From Saccopteryx bilineata (lineage: Eukaryota; Chordata; Mammalia; Chiroptera; Emballonuridae), in NCBI RefSeq assembly GCF_036850765.1, contig NC_089491.1:132300266-132364265 (forward strand): a stretch of DNA of 64,000 bases, in the 5' to 3' direction. The position numbers and the translations under genes are program-made. Shown piece after piece: positions 11,809 to 22,589 of the stretch. The first letter of the stretch is position 1. Each line of letters starts with the position of its first letter. Below the pieces are notes generated by a model, which was not told the origin of the DNA, ran no database searches, and saw only the letters and a list, made by a program, of their open reading frames with translations.

Positions 11809-12780
11809 AATTAGGACATATAGAAGAATCATGAAGTCCTTAGAATTCTCTAGTCTTTGTAATAATAAAATAAATAAATACTAATTTTCTTTGGTGTTTT
11901 AGCTACAATCCTCTGAGCTATCATTTTGTTTCTTTCTTATTCTTTGCCTGGAAACTGAGGCAGGGGACATGTGTTGGATTTGACTATAGAAAATATCCCA
12001 GCAGCTGCCAAGAGAATTTTCTTGGGGAAATTTTGTTTAGTCTCATCCATCATCAGTCCCTCTGTCAGAAAATGCCCTGATTAAAATCAGGCAGGCATCT
12101 TTCTAGTCTGACTGTGCTCTGAAATCTCGTGTTCTCTTTAGTTTGTCTAGTCTGGTTTGTCTGATTCTAATTTCTGTTTAGTTTTTGTTTGATGTTGTCT
12201 AAAATGTCATTTTTAAGGCCTAAACTGTGTTTACATACAAAAATTAAAAATGCGAGCTTTCTTTTATATTGAAAAAATAGTTTCATCCATATATTTTTGC
12301 TTTAAAATGAGAAATTATAAGGAACGCTCATTTAAATTTAAATTGAATAGAATATGGATCCTTAAGACTTGCCAATTTAGTTAATACATTGTAAGGTATA
12401 TTCAAAGTTTGAAATCAAATAAGAATTCAAGTATTAGGATTAAAGTTATATGTTATACTTGTGTTTCTGTGTTGAAAACTGTCTTATTTGTGTGTAAAAT
12501 ATGCTCAAATTTGTAAAACTAAGGAATTAAACAAAATTAAGTCATTTTAAGAGTTTATCTCAAGCTGCTTCAGACAGTTGGCTGCTTGTAAGGCAACATC
12601 CTGAAAAAGGAGGCACTGAGGAAAGCGGGAATTTAGTTCCATGCCCTATAATAGACTTAACAATACAAAAGACTTTTAAATATAGAAGCTAATACATCTC
12701 TTATTACTAAGCAACATTAGTTTTCTTTTTGGCCCACTTAGGCAGTAGTCACTAAGCTGCATAGCTTAGAAAAAGTCCCT
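11809..12780 (+). other. Non-coding AT-rich middle of the provirus
   Basis: There is no open frame and no recognisable protease or reverse transcriptase in this roughly 1-kb stretch, where capsid C-terminus, nucleocapsid, protease and RT would be expected. A T-rich part (about 12100-12200, repeated gtttgtct-like words) resembles an untranslated retroviral leader. It may be foreign sequence captured by recombination. Confidence 0.45.
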
Positions 12781-13250
12781 AACAAAGCTCTAAAATTTCT
12801 TTTACAATAGGAAAATAACAAAAGTCATTTGGCCTCTAATAAAGAAAAACATTTATGTTATAAATAATTAAAAGAGCAACTTTTTAAATTACAGTCTAAA
12901 CTTTCTGATAAGGAGTTTTTTATACTCACTATGACCAAATTTCTGTCAAAGCTCTTAAAGAGTTAAAAACAGGTTGCTCCCAGTATAAAACTAACTATCT
13001 TTATACGCAGGAACTGCTATCCTCCTTCATGGACTCTGAATGTTTTATTTCGAAAAATTTAGAAATGTTAGCTTGGACTGTTCTTTCAAAAGCGAGAGTT
13101 ACAATTTATAACTTAGGAAAATCAAGCTTGTATTCAAGCTAATCAAAATGCTAATGCTAACCGTCTTATTAATATTACACAAGATGAACTTTTTAAATAA
13201 ACAGTTTTCTAATTTACAACAGCAATGTAGACAAAATGTAGGGGTGAGGA
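12780..13250 (+). pseudogene. Second, decayed gag/capsid-like segment
   Basis: Translation through the stops gives a Lys/Glu-rich helical stretch (about 12780-12930). A capsid-like piece from 12933 follows, with YDQISVKALKEL, YTQELLSSFMDSE and MLAWTVLSKAR. Further on, near 13140, a stretch reads QANQNANANRLINITQDE. These align in order with the N-terminal capsid of the 5' gag (FDQFEFTFLKLVKQ and onward) but are clearly different in sequence. A second gag of another retroviral lineage, now much decayed, is the likely explanation. The family call is by eye and moderate. Confidence 0.5.
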
Positions 13251-13589
13251 TTTACTCTTATCTCCACAGATACGGGACTAGTAGATACCTTCCAGAAAAT
13301 TGAAGCCTCAGCATAAGTTGGAAATAGAAAAAAGGGAAATTTGACAATTAAATAAACTTACCTAGGAGGCAAAAAATTTTTTAATTAAGACTAAGACTTC
13401 AAAAAACATCATTGACTCTGTTTCTAGCAATGCTAGCTGTTGTGTCTATAACAATAAGCATAACTAACTATTCTTACTAAGTTTATATTACTTAAATAAG
13501 CAATGTTGAATAGTCAGACACTGTATCAACATTATGTAAATCAACCTTTAGAAAAAAATTGTTAAAAATATCCTCAATCTTTAATAATG

Positions 13590-14737
13590 CATTATATAAG
13601 TGACATTAATAGCTTATAAAAATAATGCTGAACTTTCAGTCATCCTTAAAAATGCTTCTGAAACCTTAAATCAGTGTAGTTTGATTGTAGTTAAAGACAA
13701 AATTCAAACATCCTGTCCTATTAACATTGTTACTGATTCACAATATGTAGAACATACAATTAAACTTATAGAAACTGTTTATATTTCAAATAATAGTTCT
13801 AAATTGCACAAATTGTTTCAAGAGTTACAACTTTTATTGTAGGAATGAAATTTGCCTATCTATATAACTCACATTTGTTCTCATACAGCTTTACCAGGAC
13901 CTATGTCTACTACAAATAATGAAGTTAATCAAGTACTAATTAGATCAATAAAAATAGCTACTAAGTTTTATACAAAGACTCATACAAATAAAAAAGATTT
14001 AATGCAAAAATTTAAAATAACCTGGTGAGAAGCTTGGAATATTGTTAGAAACTGCCCTCAGTATAGTATTATAAATGCTCCTCCATTACCAAGAGGAATG
14101 AATCCTAGAAGGCAACACAGTAATAACCTGTAGCAAATAGATATTGCTCATATTTCTTCTTTTAAAAAAAACTATCTTATGTATGGTTTTATTTATATTT
14201 ATTCTTCTTTTGATAGGCCACACCTTTGCCTAAAGAAAAGGCTAACTGTGTCCTTCAACATCTTATTAAAGCTTTTAATGTTATAGGCATTCCTAAAGCA
14301 ATTAAAACTGACAATAGTCCTGCCTATACATCTACTAAATTTCAACAATTCTTAACATTTTAGAATATTAAACATACTACTAGAATTCCATATAATCCAC
14401 AAGAACAAGCAATTATTGAATGCAGTAATTGCACTCTGAAAAATATGTTACTTAAACAAAAGGGGGGAGAAGAAAGGAGATTATTCCCTAGAATTATGTT
14501 ATGCAAAGCTTTATTTACTTTAAATTTCTTAAATACAGGAGAAGATAATTAGACTGCTACAGACATTGGACAAAAAATAACAGTTCTAAAATTAAAGCAA
14601 CCAATGCATTATAAAAGTGAGTTGAATCAATAGGTACCTAGTGTAGTGTGACATTGGAGAAGAGGGTTTGCTTGTGTCATTGCAGAATCCGGTGAAATCC
14701 TTTGGTGTCCTGCTTGCAAAATTAAACTAACAACATG
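13590..14737 (+). pseudogene. 3' pol remnant: RNase H and integrase
   Basis: RNase H is marked by VTDSQYV at about 13730-13750. The integrase zinc-binding part follows (HICSHTALPGPM, then the CPQY half), then the catalytic core with [11 protein letters not shown] near 14310, a downstream IPYNPQ segment and the Glu of IIE at about 14417. A C-terminal DNA-binding part (GEILWCPACKIK) ends at the stop by 14737. In-frame stops at 14026, 14131, 14361, 14550, 14631 and 14649 are all TAG or TGA, and a frameshift lies near 14215. Protease and RT are missing. The sequence matches the betaretroviral style and is not functional. Confidence 0.83.
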
Positions 14738-16551
14738 AATAAGAACAATATATTCTTTCCACATCCACCCATTGCTGAGATGAAAGAAATGAATTTCAAA
14801 AAAAGAATCTTAAAGGTACTAGTGCTTGGTATTGAAAAGGCTAAAATATCAAGTTGGGTTCAACTTAAAAAGCTTATCTTTAATGGTAAAAATATGCTAC
14901 AAACTGCTAGAAAAAAAAATGCTACTAACCTGTTTTTAGCAATGATTGCTTTGGTAACAATTCCGGTAAGTAAAGCTGAAAATTTTAGTTATTAGGCATA
15001 TGTTCCTAATCCTCCATTAAGTGGAGCTATTCATTAGGAAAATGGTGCCTTTCCTATTTTTGTTAATGACTCTAATTGGCTTCTAGGACCTTTGAATGAT
15101 AGAGGTCCCTTAGCACTTTCAAAAGAAGGCGTAAAATTAGAAATCATACAACAGGAGTTGAGGGATTACCTATATGTATAGGACATGAGCCACATTGTTT
15201 AAACATAGAAGCTCAAGCTTGGCTCTCTATTGTCAAAGATAACAGTAAAGGAGATAAAAAAATAAAATGTTTGTTACAAGGATATAGATTTAAAAGTAAT
15301 ACATCTGTACATAAAACATTATAGATTAAAGCCCTCATAGCTCCACCCGAGTTAAAGGGCAGGGTACTAATTTAAGGTGGCATAAGAACAATGGTTTAAT
15401 TACAGCTGGTAATCAAAGTAATCATACTATCAAATAGCATAGAGGAGGGATGTCACCTCAAGCTCCTCATATAAAATTTGATCCTATACAATATCATTTG
15501 TAGAAAGTAGCCATGGCACTTAAACATATGTCAGTGTAGAAAGGGAAAATCTGGAAAAAATTATCCTTCTAATCATATTATGTTAATCTTTAAGAAGAAT
15601 GAAACACATTTCATATCTGCTTGTATTAGATTGCTTTATATATTTGTTATAGGTAAAACCAAATAGACAGCTGAAAATTATTCAATAACTTGCAGTAAGT
15701 GTGCTTTTTATACATGTATTAACTCTTCTATTCTTTTTAATAAAATAGTCAAAGTCTTTACATTTTAAGAACCTGAACAGGAGTATACATTTCAGTACAG
15801 ATGCATCGGATGTGGCAGGGTTCCCCTTCCATGATGCTGTTACAACATCTTATTAAGTCCTTGAAGTGAACCAAGAGACTGGTGGGACTGATCATCGCCA
15901 TCATTATAGGACTAATAGCTGTAACCACCATGGCTGCTATATCTGGAGTTGGATTACATCAAAGAATTCAGACTGTGGACTTTGTATAAAAATGGCATGA
16001 AAATTCTGAACAACTGTGGACTTCTCAATAACGTATAAATAGTAACATTAATACTAAAGTTAATAATTTAGAACAGACTATGATTGTGTTAAGAGATCAA
16101 ATTGTTAGCCTGCAAAAACAAATTAAGCTAAGATGTGATTAGAATGTAACTACTTTTTGTGTTACCCCTATTTCTTAAAATCATACTTATTTCCCTTAGG
16201 AAAATGTTAAAAAGCATTTGTTAAATCATGATAATGTAACTAAAGAAATCATTAAATTACAAAGATATTCATGAATGTTTTTTAAAAAAATTAGAAATTC
16301 TGACAGGTCAACCTATATTGAAGGGATTAATGAATAATTTATCACAATTAAATCCTATTGAATATATTAAAGAATTTTGGGAATCCACTGTAGGACCTTT
16401 TATAATAATATTAATTCTATGCTTTCTTTTATATATAGTCTGTCGACAAATCAAATCAAGAGAAATAAGGAATGAACGACAGAAGGCTGTGTTTTCTGTG
16501 GTGCTTCATAACATTCAGCATAAACAAAAAGGGGGAAATGTAGTGGAATAA
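14735..16551 (+). pseudogene. env remnant: surface and transmembrane subunits
   Basis: It opens at ATG 14735 with a long leader whose hydrophobic core is NLFLAMIALVTIPVSKAE, then a surface domain beginning AYVPNPPLSGA. Stops at 14993, 15035, 15435, 15501, 16140 and 16197 are TAG; TAA stops occur near 15986 and 16027; frameshifts fall near 15150 and 15355. The transmembrane subunit shows a hydrophobic fusion-peptide-like stretch (about 15885-15945), a heptad-rich helix, and the membrane span GPFIIILILCFLLYIVC followed by a basic tail at 16318-16551. The layout fits MMTV/HML-type env. It cannot encode a functional envelope. Confidence 0.83.
16526..16538 (+). promoter_or_regulatory. Polypurine tract of the provirus
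   Basis: AAAAAGGGGGAAA lies directly before the 3' LTR, the position of the plus-strand DNA primer. It overlaps the end of the env remnant. Confidence 0.9.
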
Positions 16552-17027
16552 CCCACTGCATGGCCTTGGATGGGAACACAGCCAACAAGAAAAGAATGTT
16601 TTGCCAAGAAAGTTGTTTTGTGACTTGAAGGCGAGTCACTGAAACAAGTCTATGTGACTGAAGGCAGTTGCTAGGCTTTTCTCAGTAAAACATTCTTATA
16701 AGATTTCTGTACTTTCCAAGGTTATTCCTTAAGGCTTAAGATAAGGAGAGGAATGTTGTGGAATGTATAGAAGCAATAGCAATTAATGCCTTGTGATACT
16801 ATGTTGTTACTAAGTTACCTTGCAGGTGCACTCTATGTATCTTTAAGCAAAAGTTACTCTTGATGTTATGCCAATTTCTCAGTAAACAAGCTTTTTGAAG
16901 TCTTGTGAATAAAATTAGGACACTGCATGAATTCAGGGCCATTTGCCTGAGCGATCGGTGGTCCTTTGCTAGTCCTTGATGATTCTGTCTGCTGATCTCT
17001 CTCTCTGCGCCCCGACTCACAACAACA
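16539..17027 (+). repeat. 3' LTR of the provirus
   Basis: 489 bp, TGTAG...ACAACAACA, followed by target duplication ACGGGA (17028-17033). AATAAA near 16910 is the probable polyadenylation signal. Compared with the 5' LTR I count about ten substitutions and two short indels in the CT/CG-rich end. Confidence 0.95.
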
Positions 17028-17033
17028 ACGGGA

Positions 17034-19482
17034 AGTTGTGAAAACATGTATTTTACATGGCCTCTGTGTTTTATAGCATTTTGATGAAATACACTGCCAG
17101 CTTTAAGCATGTGCAGACCAAAATGTGACCAGAATTTTGTTCTGGGGAGACTGTGCTGGTGGCACTGTGGGAAGTGGATTGACAAACATATGAAAGACAG
17201 GGAGAAGAATCCCAGAGATGAGACCCTAAATTAATATAGGAAACTTGAGAACAGCTGTGAATGAGATTAAAAAGCCTTTTTGTATTTTCCACACAGTCAC
17301 AAGCAAAGAAGGATCTGGCTTTATTTCTCTAGATAATAAAAGACTCTTCTACTTTTTTTGTAGTTTTTGGAACAAAAATATGCCTATCTTCACTGTAAAG
17401 ACTGTCAGACCAGATGAGAGAGTGCTTATGTGCGGTGCGTTTCTGGGACTAGTCAGGTGAGTAAAGTGTGCGGGACATGGGGGAGGTGGGGCAGGCGCAG
17501 ATGTGAAGCAGAGGAAGACTGTGTCTCCGAATGGAGCGGGACTGACGCTGTCTCATTCATCTTGCCATCCTGCACTCCAGGCACGTAATGGACAGATGCT
17601 CAGTAAATGAATTGAGCTGACTGGACAGTCCCCATGACCCCCCCAAGGCTGCTGACCCATGTCCTGGTTCTATTAGGTTTGGTAGCTCTATTGGACCAAA
17701 TGTCAGATTACTAGATGAACTGCAGTTCATGTGTACATTGGGACTTTCTGTAACCATTTTTTGGCTGGTGTATTTTGAACAAGTTTGGGATTGATGCTAG
17801 GAAATTTCCACTGTCTGTCCACAAGATGGGGCAGTAAGGAGAAAGAATTGACTATACAGATGAGCCAGTGAGAGACTTCTGGCTAAGAAGGTTCCCTCCT
17901 TACTTGGATTAGTTGTCAGCATGTTTGGATTGAGAAGACTTCACAGTGTGCATTTTCAGATTTTCCTGAAAAATCAGACTCCGGACACCATAGAATCATA
18001 GACCTTCATTTCAGAACGAGAACAGTAGGCTGGGGTAAGGAGTTTTCTCTCTTCTCTGGGTATGTGCCCTTCATTTTGTAACAATCTATACCTGGTCTAT
18101 GAACTTCTATGAGCAATAGAGTTGGAGCCCCCTCTGCATTTCAGGCTAAAAGGAGAGGTGTGTTCAGACCTGACTGAGCACATGACTTTTCACACTAGCC
18201 GCTTACTAGACCTGAGCATAAACACAGTTTTAAACTAAACTAAAAGTGCTTTCCTTCTCTTGCCAGAATAAAAGCAGTGGATTGGATTCAAACATTCCAA
18301 GACACTAGGATACAAGGAACAAGACATAAAACTCGTCCTCAAGACATGGATACTGTTAGGAGTGACTCAGACACAGTGTGCTTTGGTGATTATGCAGTGG
18401 CACCCATAGAATGGGCGTGGCACAGAAATAACACAGGAGGGGATGGCTGGCCTTGTGAGGTGGGGGCTGCCCAGGCAGGATTTGAAAGGATGAATAGGAG
18501 TTCACCTGGTAAGGCAGGGAGGAAGTGTGCACAGGACATGCACAAAGCCTAGAAACCACGTGTATTGATTGATAAGTGCAAGTAATGTGACGTTCACATG
18601 GGGAAATAGTGGGAAAAAGAAAAAGCAGGGGAGGGTGGACCAGGGCCAAAAGAGAAAGTCTAGGGTTCGCCCGCACCGTGAGTGAAATCTTAATGGCTCC
18701 TTCCCTCAAAAGACTCTTACTACAGTACTTTATGTACCTTATTGGGTAGGTGACACAATTATTGGGAAAGAAGGAGCAGGACATCGATTTTACAGGTAAG
18801 GAAAATGAGGTTCAGAGAGGAGGAAAAAGTGACTGAGCACTAGAGGAGCTGAAGACCTCAGGGCAGAGGTTGGGCAAAAGCGAGGTACAGCGGAAGGGAA
18901 CGGGCTACTTAAATTAAAAAGTGGGAGCCTCGGGTACATAGAAACTTGGATTTGAAAAAGACAAATTCCTCTTTAGGTTTACCTCAAACAACTCTGTTGC
19001 GAATGCCACAAGAGTTTTCACCCTTTTAGGGTAGAAGCCATTTAGTGTCAGGTAAGCATAGAGACCACTTCCTTTGAGTCTATCGTGTTTCCCTTCTTAA
19101 CATGAAACTTTTGTAGCACGATTGATAGAATTAGATATTTGCATTGGGGTGTTAGGTTTTCTATGCGTTTGAATTTATATATTTTAGGGGGGAAAGCAAA
19201 TTCTAGGACTTTTTTGAAAGGGAGAAAGCTTTAGTCTTAAGTTGCCTTATAGTTTTGGATGGGGTTTGTGTTTTTGGATGTTGCCTTGTGTTTATGGATG
19301 GGGTTTGGTGTTTTTCCTCAAACATCCTGTGTATGGATGTAATAATTTAGCAGGCAAGCTTTTACTGTGTGCCAAGCTTTGGGTTAAGTGCTCTATATGC
19401 ATTGTCTGCTATGGAGTTATTGATATTTTTATTGCTTTTTTCAATACTAGAATTTTTATGTCTTTTATTTTAAGTGGAATGA
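17034..19482. other. Unique sequence without a recognisable gene; MIR traces
   Basis: I see no convincing exon. Short ORFs (for example 17245-17460 and 18277-18552) lack support. Traces of MIR occur near 18770-18860 (tttacaggtaaggaaaatgagg) and 19345-19400 (tactgtgtgccaagctttgg). An L2- or MIR-like end (gctcagtaaatgaattgag) sits near 17600. Confidence 0.5.
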
Positions 19483-19763
19483 GGGTAGATAGTGAGATAG
19501 ACTCCTGCATGCATCCCGACCTGGATCCACCTAGCAGCCCCCATCTGGGTCTGATGCTGGAATCAACCTATCTCTCCTCAGCGCATGAGGCTAACACTGG
19601 AACCAGTTGAGCCACTGGCTGCCAGAGGGAAAAAAGAGAAAAGGGGAGAGGGAGGGAAAGAGAAACATCTGGTTGCTTCTCATGTGTGCTCTGACTGGGG
19701 ATCGAACCCGGGATGTCTGTACCCTAGGTCAACACTCTATTCACTGAGCCAACTGGCCAGGGC
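19483..19763 (-). mobile_element. Old, diverged tRNA-derived SINE (family A)
   Basis: On the minus strand it begins GGCCCTGGCCAGTTGG and keeps a B-box GGTTCGATCCC. It is more diverged than the other family A copies. Confidence 0.8.
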
Positions 19764-19789
19764 CTAAATGTACATTTTCAAGTACATTC

Positions 19790-20190
19790 ACATTATTGTG
19801 CAAAACTTTTTACTTTCCCAAACTGAAACTCTGTATCCATTAAACACTAACTACCCCCCTCCCCGCCCAGCCCTGGCATCAACCATCTACTCTCTGTCTC
19901 TATAAATCCAGTTGCTCTGAATGCCTCACATAAGTGGAACTACACAGTATTGATCCTTTTGTAACTGGCTTAGTTCACTTAGCATAATGTCCTCAAGGCT
20001 CATCTGTGTTGTAGCACATGACATGATTTCTTAACTTCTTCAGAATAAATAATGTCCCATTGTACATCTAGGTACACTTTCTTTAGCCATTCATCTGTGG
20101 ATGGACACGGCTTGTTCCCACCTTTTGACTATTGTGAGCAATGCTGCAAATGAACATGGGTGTGCTAATATCTGTTCCAGTTGCAATCTC
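19790..20190 (-). mobile_element. Old L1 3'-end fragment
   Basis: Read on the minus strand it carries L1 ORF2-end/3'-UTR words familiar from ancient L1M elements. On the plus strand these appear as tggatggacac, ccttttgactattgtgagca and atgaacatgggtgtgc. Confidence 0.75.
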
Positions 20191-21740
20191 TCTCTTTGAA
20201 AAAGAGCAATGGAAGTGGGAAAATTCATGCTTTCTTGAGTTATTGTAATTCAAAATCCTAAACCTATATTTTTGGTTTAGAAAAGTAGATATCACAATAA
20301 GGGGACTGAAAATTTTGAATGAACTATGTTAGGTGATTTTCCCCTAACAATATAAGAAAAGGAAAGCCAAATAACGTTGAATCTTTAAGCAGTTGCTGTG
20401 CTAATGTGAGGTGACGATTTAAAATACTTTTTAAAATAAGTGATCACCCCGCACCCCACAGATGAATGGAAATCATTGGACTGTGGCATTTACAGGCCTA
20501 GATGGTGAGATGCTAAAATCCAGGCGACAGAGTACTTATGGAACCTCGAAGGAAAACCTACCTGAGAACCTTGTGAGAAGCCACCCACTATAACCATGAG
20601 ACGATAGCAATTTGCTAATACTGCTCATTATACTACTTACGAGAGGAAGTAGTGTACATTTATGTGTCTTTTTTTTTTTTATTTTCATGGTTACCCTAAC
20701 AAAGCAACAATAGCAATTGGAAATACAAACTCCAGAGCAATGGAGCCATGAGGTTTTACGGAGGAGGGTGCACCTGTGCAGGTACAGGAGGGTCTTAAGG
20801 AGGCTGGAGCTGGCTGGGCCCTGCCATCCTGAGGGAGTCCCAAGGTCCTGGAAGGAGGCAGCACCCTGCAGTGAGCCTTGCTGACAGCAAGGGGCAGCAG
20901 TGAGCAGCTCCCTGGCATTGCAGGTTCTAGTCTGGACCTTGGATCTGAGATACTGGTCACCCAGTCCAATGACCAAGTGGTATAGAACCCTTGATGAATT
21001 ATTTTGTTTCTCAAAGAAATGGAAGAGGCCAAACTAACCACTAGTGCCTATCTTTTCCTGGAAAAAGCTTTCCATCTTTCATGGTTCAGCTTTATGTTTC
21101 TGACAACCCTTGGGAGAAACTATTTCAATGGCATAGAAAGAAGTGGACAGAAATACTCTGGGATGTTCGTGCTCACACTTTGGAACTGGGCTGAGAAATG
21201 GGACTTCCACTTTAGACTTTATATACTCCTGTATTAACTTCTCAATGCAAATCATTTTAACTATATTTATTTAACAAAAAGTTTAAAATAATGGCAATAT
21301 TCTATTTACATTTATTACCCCAGGAATAGTTGTAAGAGGACAAGTATTACGAACTTTAGTTCTTTTGTGATGAAAAAACTAAATAACTAGAAATTACTCT
21401 TATACTTCTCAGAGAGAATAAAAAAGATATGAAGATCTCGAGTAATATTTCTCAACTAAGAAAAAAATAAAACAGAATCTACAAAACTACCCCTACAACA
21501 CACACACACCTCCGAGTTCCACAAGGGGAAGAGATTCCTGATGTGCCTGTGGACGCTTAGTTTTTTCTCCTTGGGACACCTGGACAGGTAAACACTCCAG
21601 GGCAGGCAGACTGCTATTCAGACAGCTTCAGCCCTGATGAAGGCAGCCCAGGAAAGCTGCTCCACGGGAAACAACCAGAACTCCACTTTTGCCCCATTCT
21701 TGCAATGAATCCATCACTCATAAAGGGAGCTGAGCTCATT
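20191..21740. other. Unique sequence, nothing recognisable
   Basis: No exon, RNA gene or repeat family is clear here. ORFs such as 20536-20976 (minus) and 21004-21237 have no recognisable product. A short CA run occurs at about 21498-21508. Confidence 0.5.
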
Positions 21741-21757
21741 TTCAGCTTTCAGGAAGG

Positions 21758-21791
21758 CCAATGAAGTTGGGTCCCTTGATACCTATAAAAG
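21758..21791 (+). promoter_or_regulatory. CCAAT and TATA-like boxes
   Basis: CCAAT at 21758-21762 and TATAAAAG at 21784-21791 lie upstream of the ATG at 21836. The 26-bp spacing between the boxes is shorter than usual. An old LTR could also supply such elements. Confidence 0.35.
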
Positions 21792-21835
21792 GCCCCTGTG
21801 GGCCAGGCACCTGCTGGACCCTGCAGAGCAAAGCA

Positions 21836-22192
21836 ATGCAGAGAGGGACCAGAGCCACAACAGACCAGCTGGCACAGTCACAGCTGGTCCCTCCATGCTC
21901 TGGGCTTGTGTTCCTCCTTGCTCTGGGCTTGTGTGGCAGGTTCCCTGTCAAGTGCAGGGATGTCAACTCTGAAGAGGAAAGGAGACAGATGTTAAACCTC
22001 CATCCAGAGATCAGCAGTTTAGGCCATGCTCCTGCAGGGTCACCAGGACCAATGGCAATGAGTGACAGCCCAGACCTCCCTTTTCCCTGGGCGGGGCCAG
22101 GCCTCAAGCACATAGGCAAAGATCTTAAAAGCACAGGAGCCCCTGTGACCCAGGCTATAGTGAGTATGCTTGAGGGGAGCCAGGCTGGCTGA
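21836..22192 (+). CDS. Putative short ORF with a signal-peptide-like stretch, unrecognised
   Basis: From ATG 21836, 45 bases after the TATA-like box, the frame reads 118 codons to a TGA at 22190. Residues about 18-38 are hydrophobic (SGLVFLLALGLCGRFPV) but lie further from the start than in a typical signal peptide. Only a few Cys occur and there is no recognisable domain. The frame is also open upstream to 21761. Splicing could end the frame earlier. I do not recognise the product and the ORF could be fortuitous. Confidence 0.25.
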   Translation: MQRGTRATTDQLAQSQLVPPCSGLVFLLALGLCGRFPVKCRDVNSEEERRQMLNLHPEISSLGHAPAGSPGPMAMSDSPDLPFPWAGPGLKHIGKDLKSTGAPVTQAIVSMLEGSQAG

Positions 22193-22215
22193 GCTCTTTA
22201 AAATCCCAGGGCTGT

Positions 22216-22503
22216 CTGACCAGGCAGTGGCGCAGTGGATGGAGCATCGGACTGGGATGCGGGGAACCCAGGTTCAAGACCCCGAGGTCTCCAGTTTAAG
22301 TGTGGGCTCATGTGATTTGAGCAAAGCTCACCAGCTTTGACCCAAAGTCGCTGGCTTGAGCAAGGGTTTACTTAGTCTGCTGAAGGCCCACAGTCAAGGC
22401 ACATATGAGAAAGCAATCAATGAACAACTAAGGTGTCGCAACGAAAAATTGATGATTGATGCTTCTCATCTCTCCTTTCCTGTCTGTCTATCCCTCTCTC
22501 TGA

Positions 22504-22545
<42 letters not shown>

Positions 22546-22565
22546 AAACTAAACTAAACTAAAAT
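22216..22565 (+). mobile_element. tRNA-derived SINE (family B)
   Basis: Flanked by AAAATCCCAGGGCTGT and AAAATCCCGGGGCTGT (one mismatch; second copy 22566-22581). It carries a (CT)n run and an AAACT-type tail. Confidence 0.93.
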
Positions 22566-22589
22566 AAAATCCCGGGGCTGTGTCCCTAG

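Larger units (their letters stand above)
9584..17027 (+). mobile_element. Class II endogenous retrovirus (betaretrovirus-like), two LTRs, defective
   Basis: Two LTRs beginning TGTAG and ending ACAACAACA enclose a 6.07-kb interior. The 6-bp target duplication ACGGGA is seen at 9578-9583 and 17028-17033, as expected for integrase-mediated insertion. A primer site follows the 5' LTR and a purine tract precedes the 3' LTR. The gene order is gag, a non-coding or foreign middle, RNase H and integrase, then env. Protease and reverse transcriptase are not recognisable. Features typical of betaretrovirus/HML-like elements are the Lys-type primer site, an N-terminal MGNS in gag, and the integrase and env style. 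The LTRs differ at about ten positions out of roughly 490, about 2 percent, suggesting insertion within the last several million years. Confidence 0.93.
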
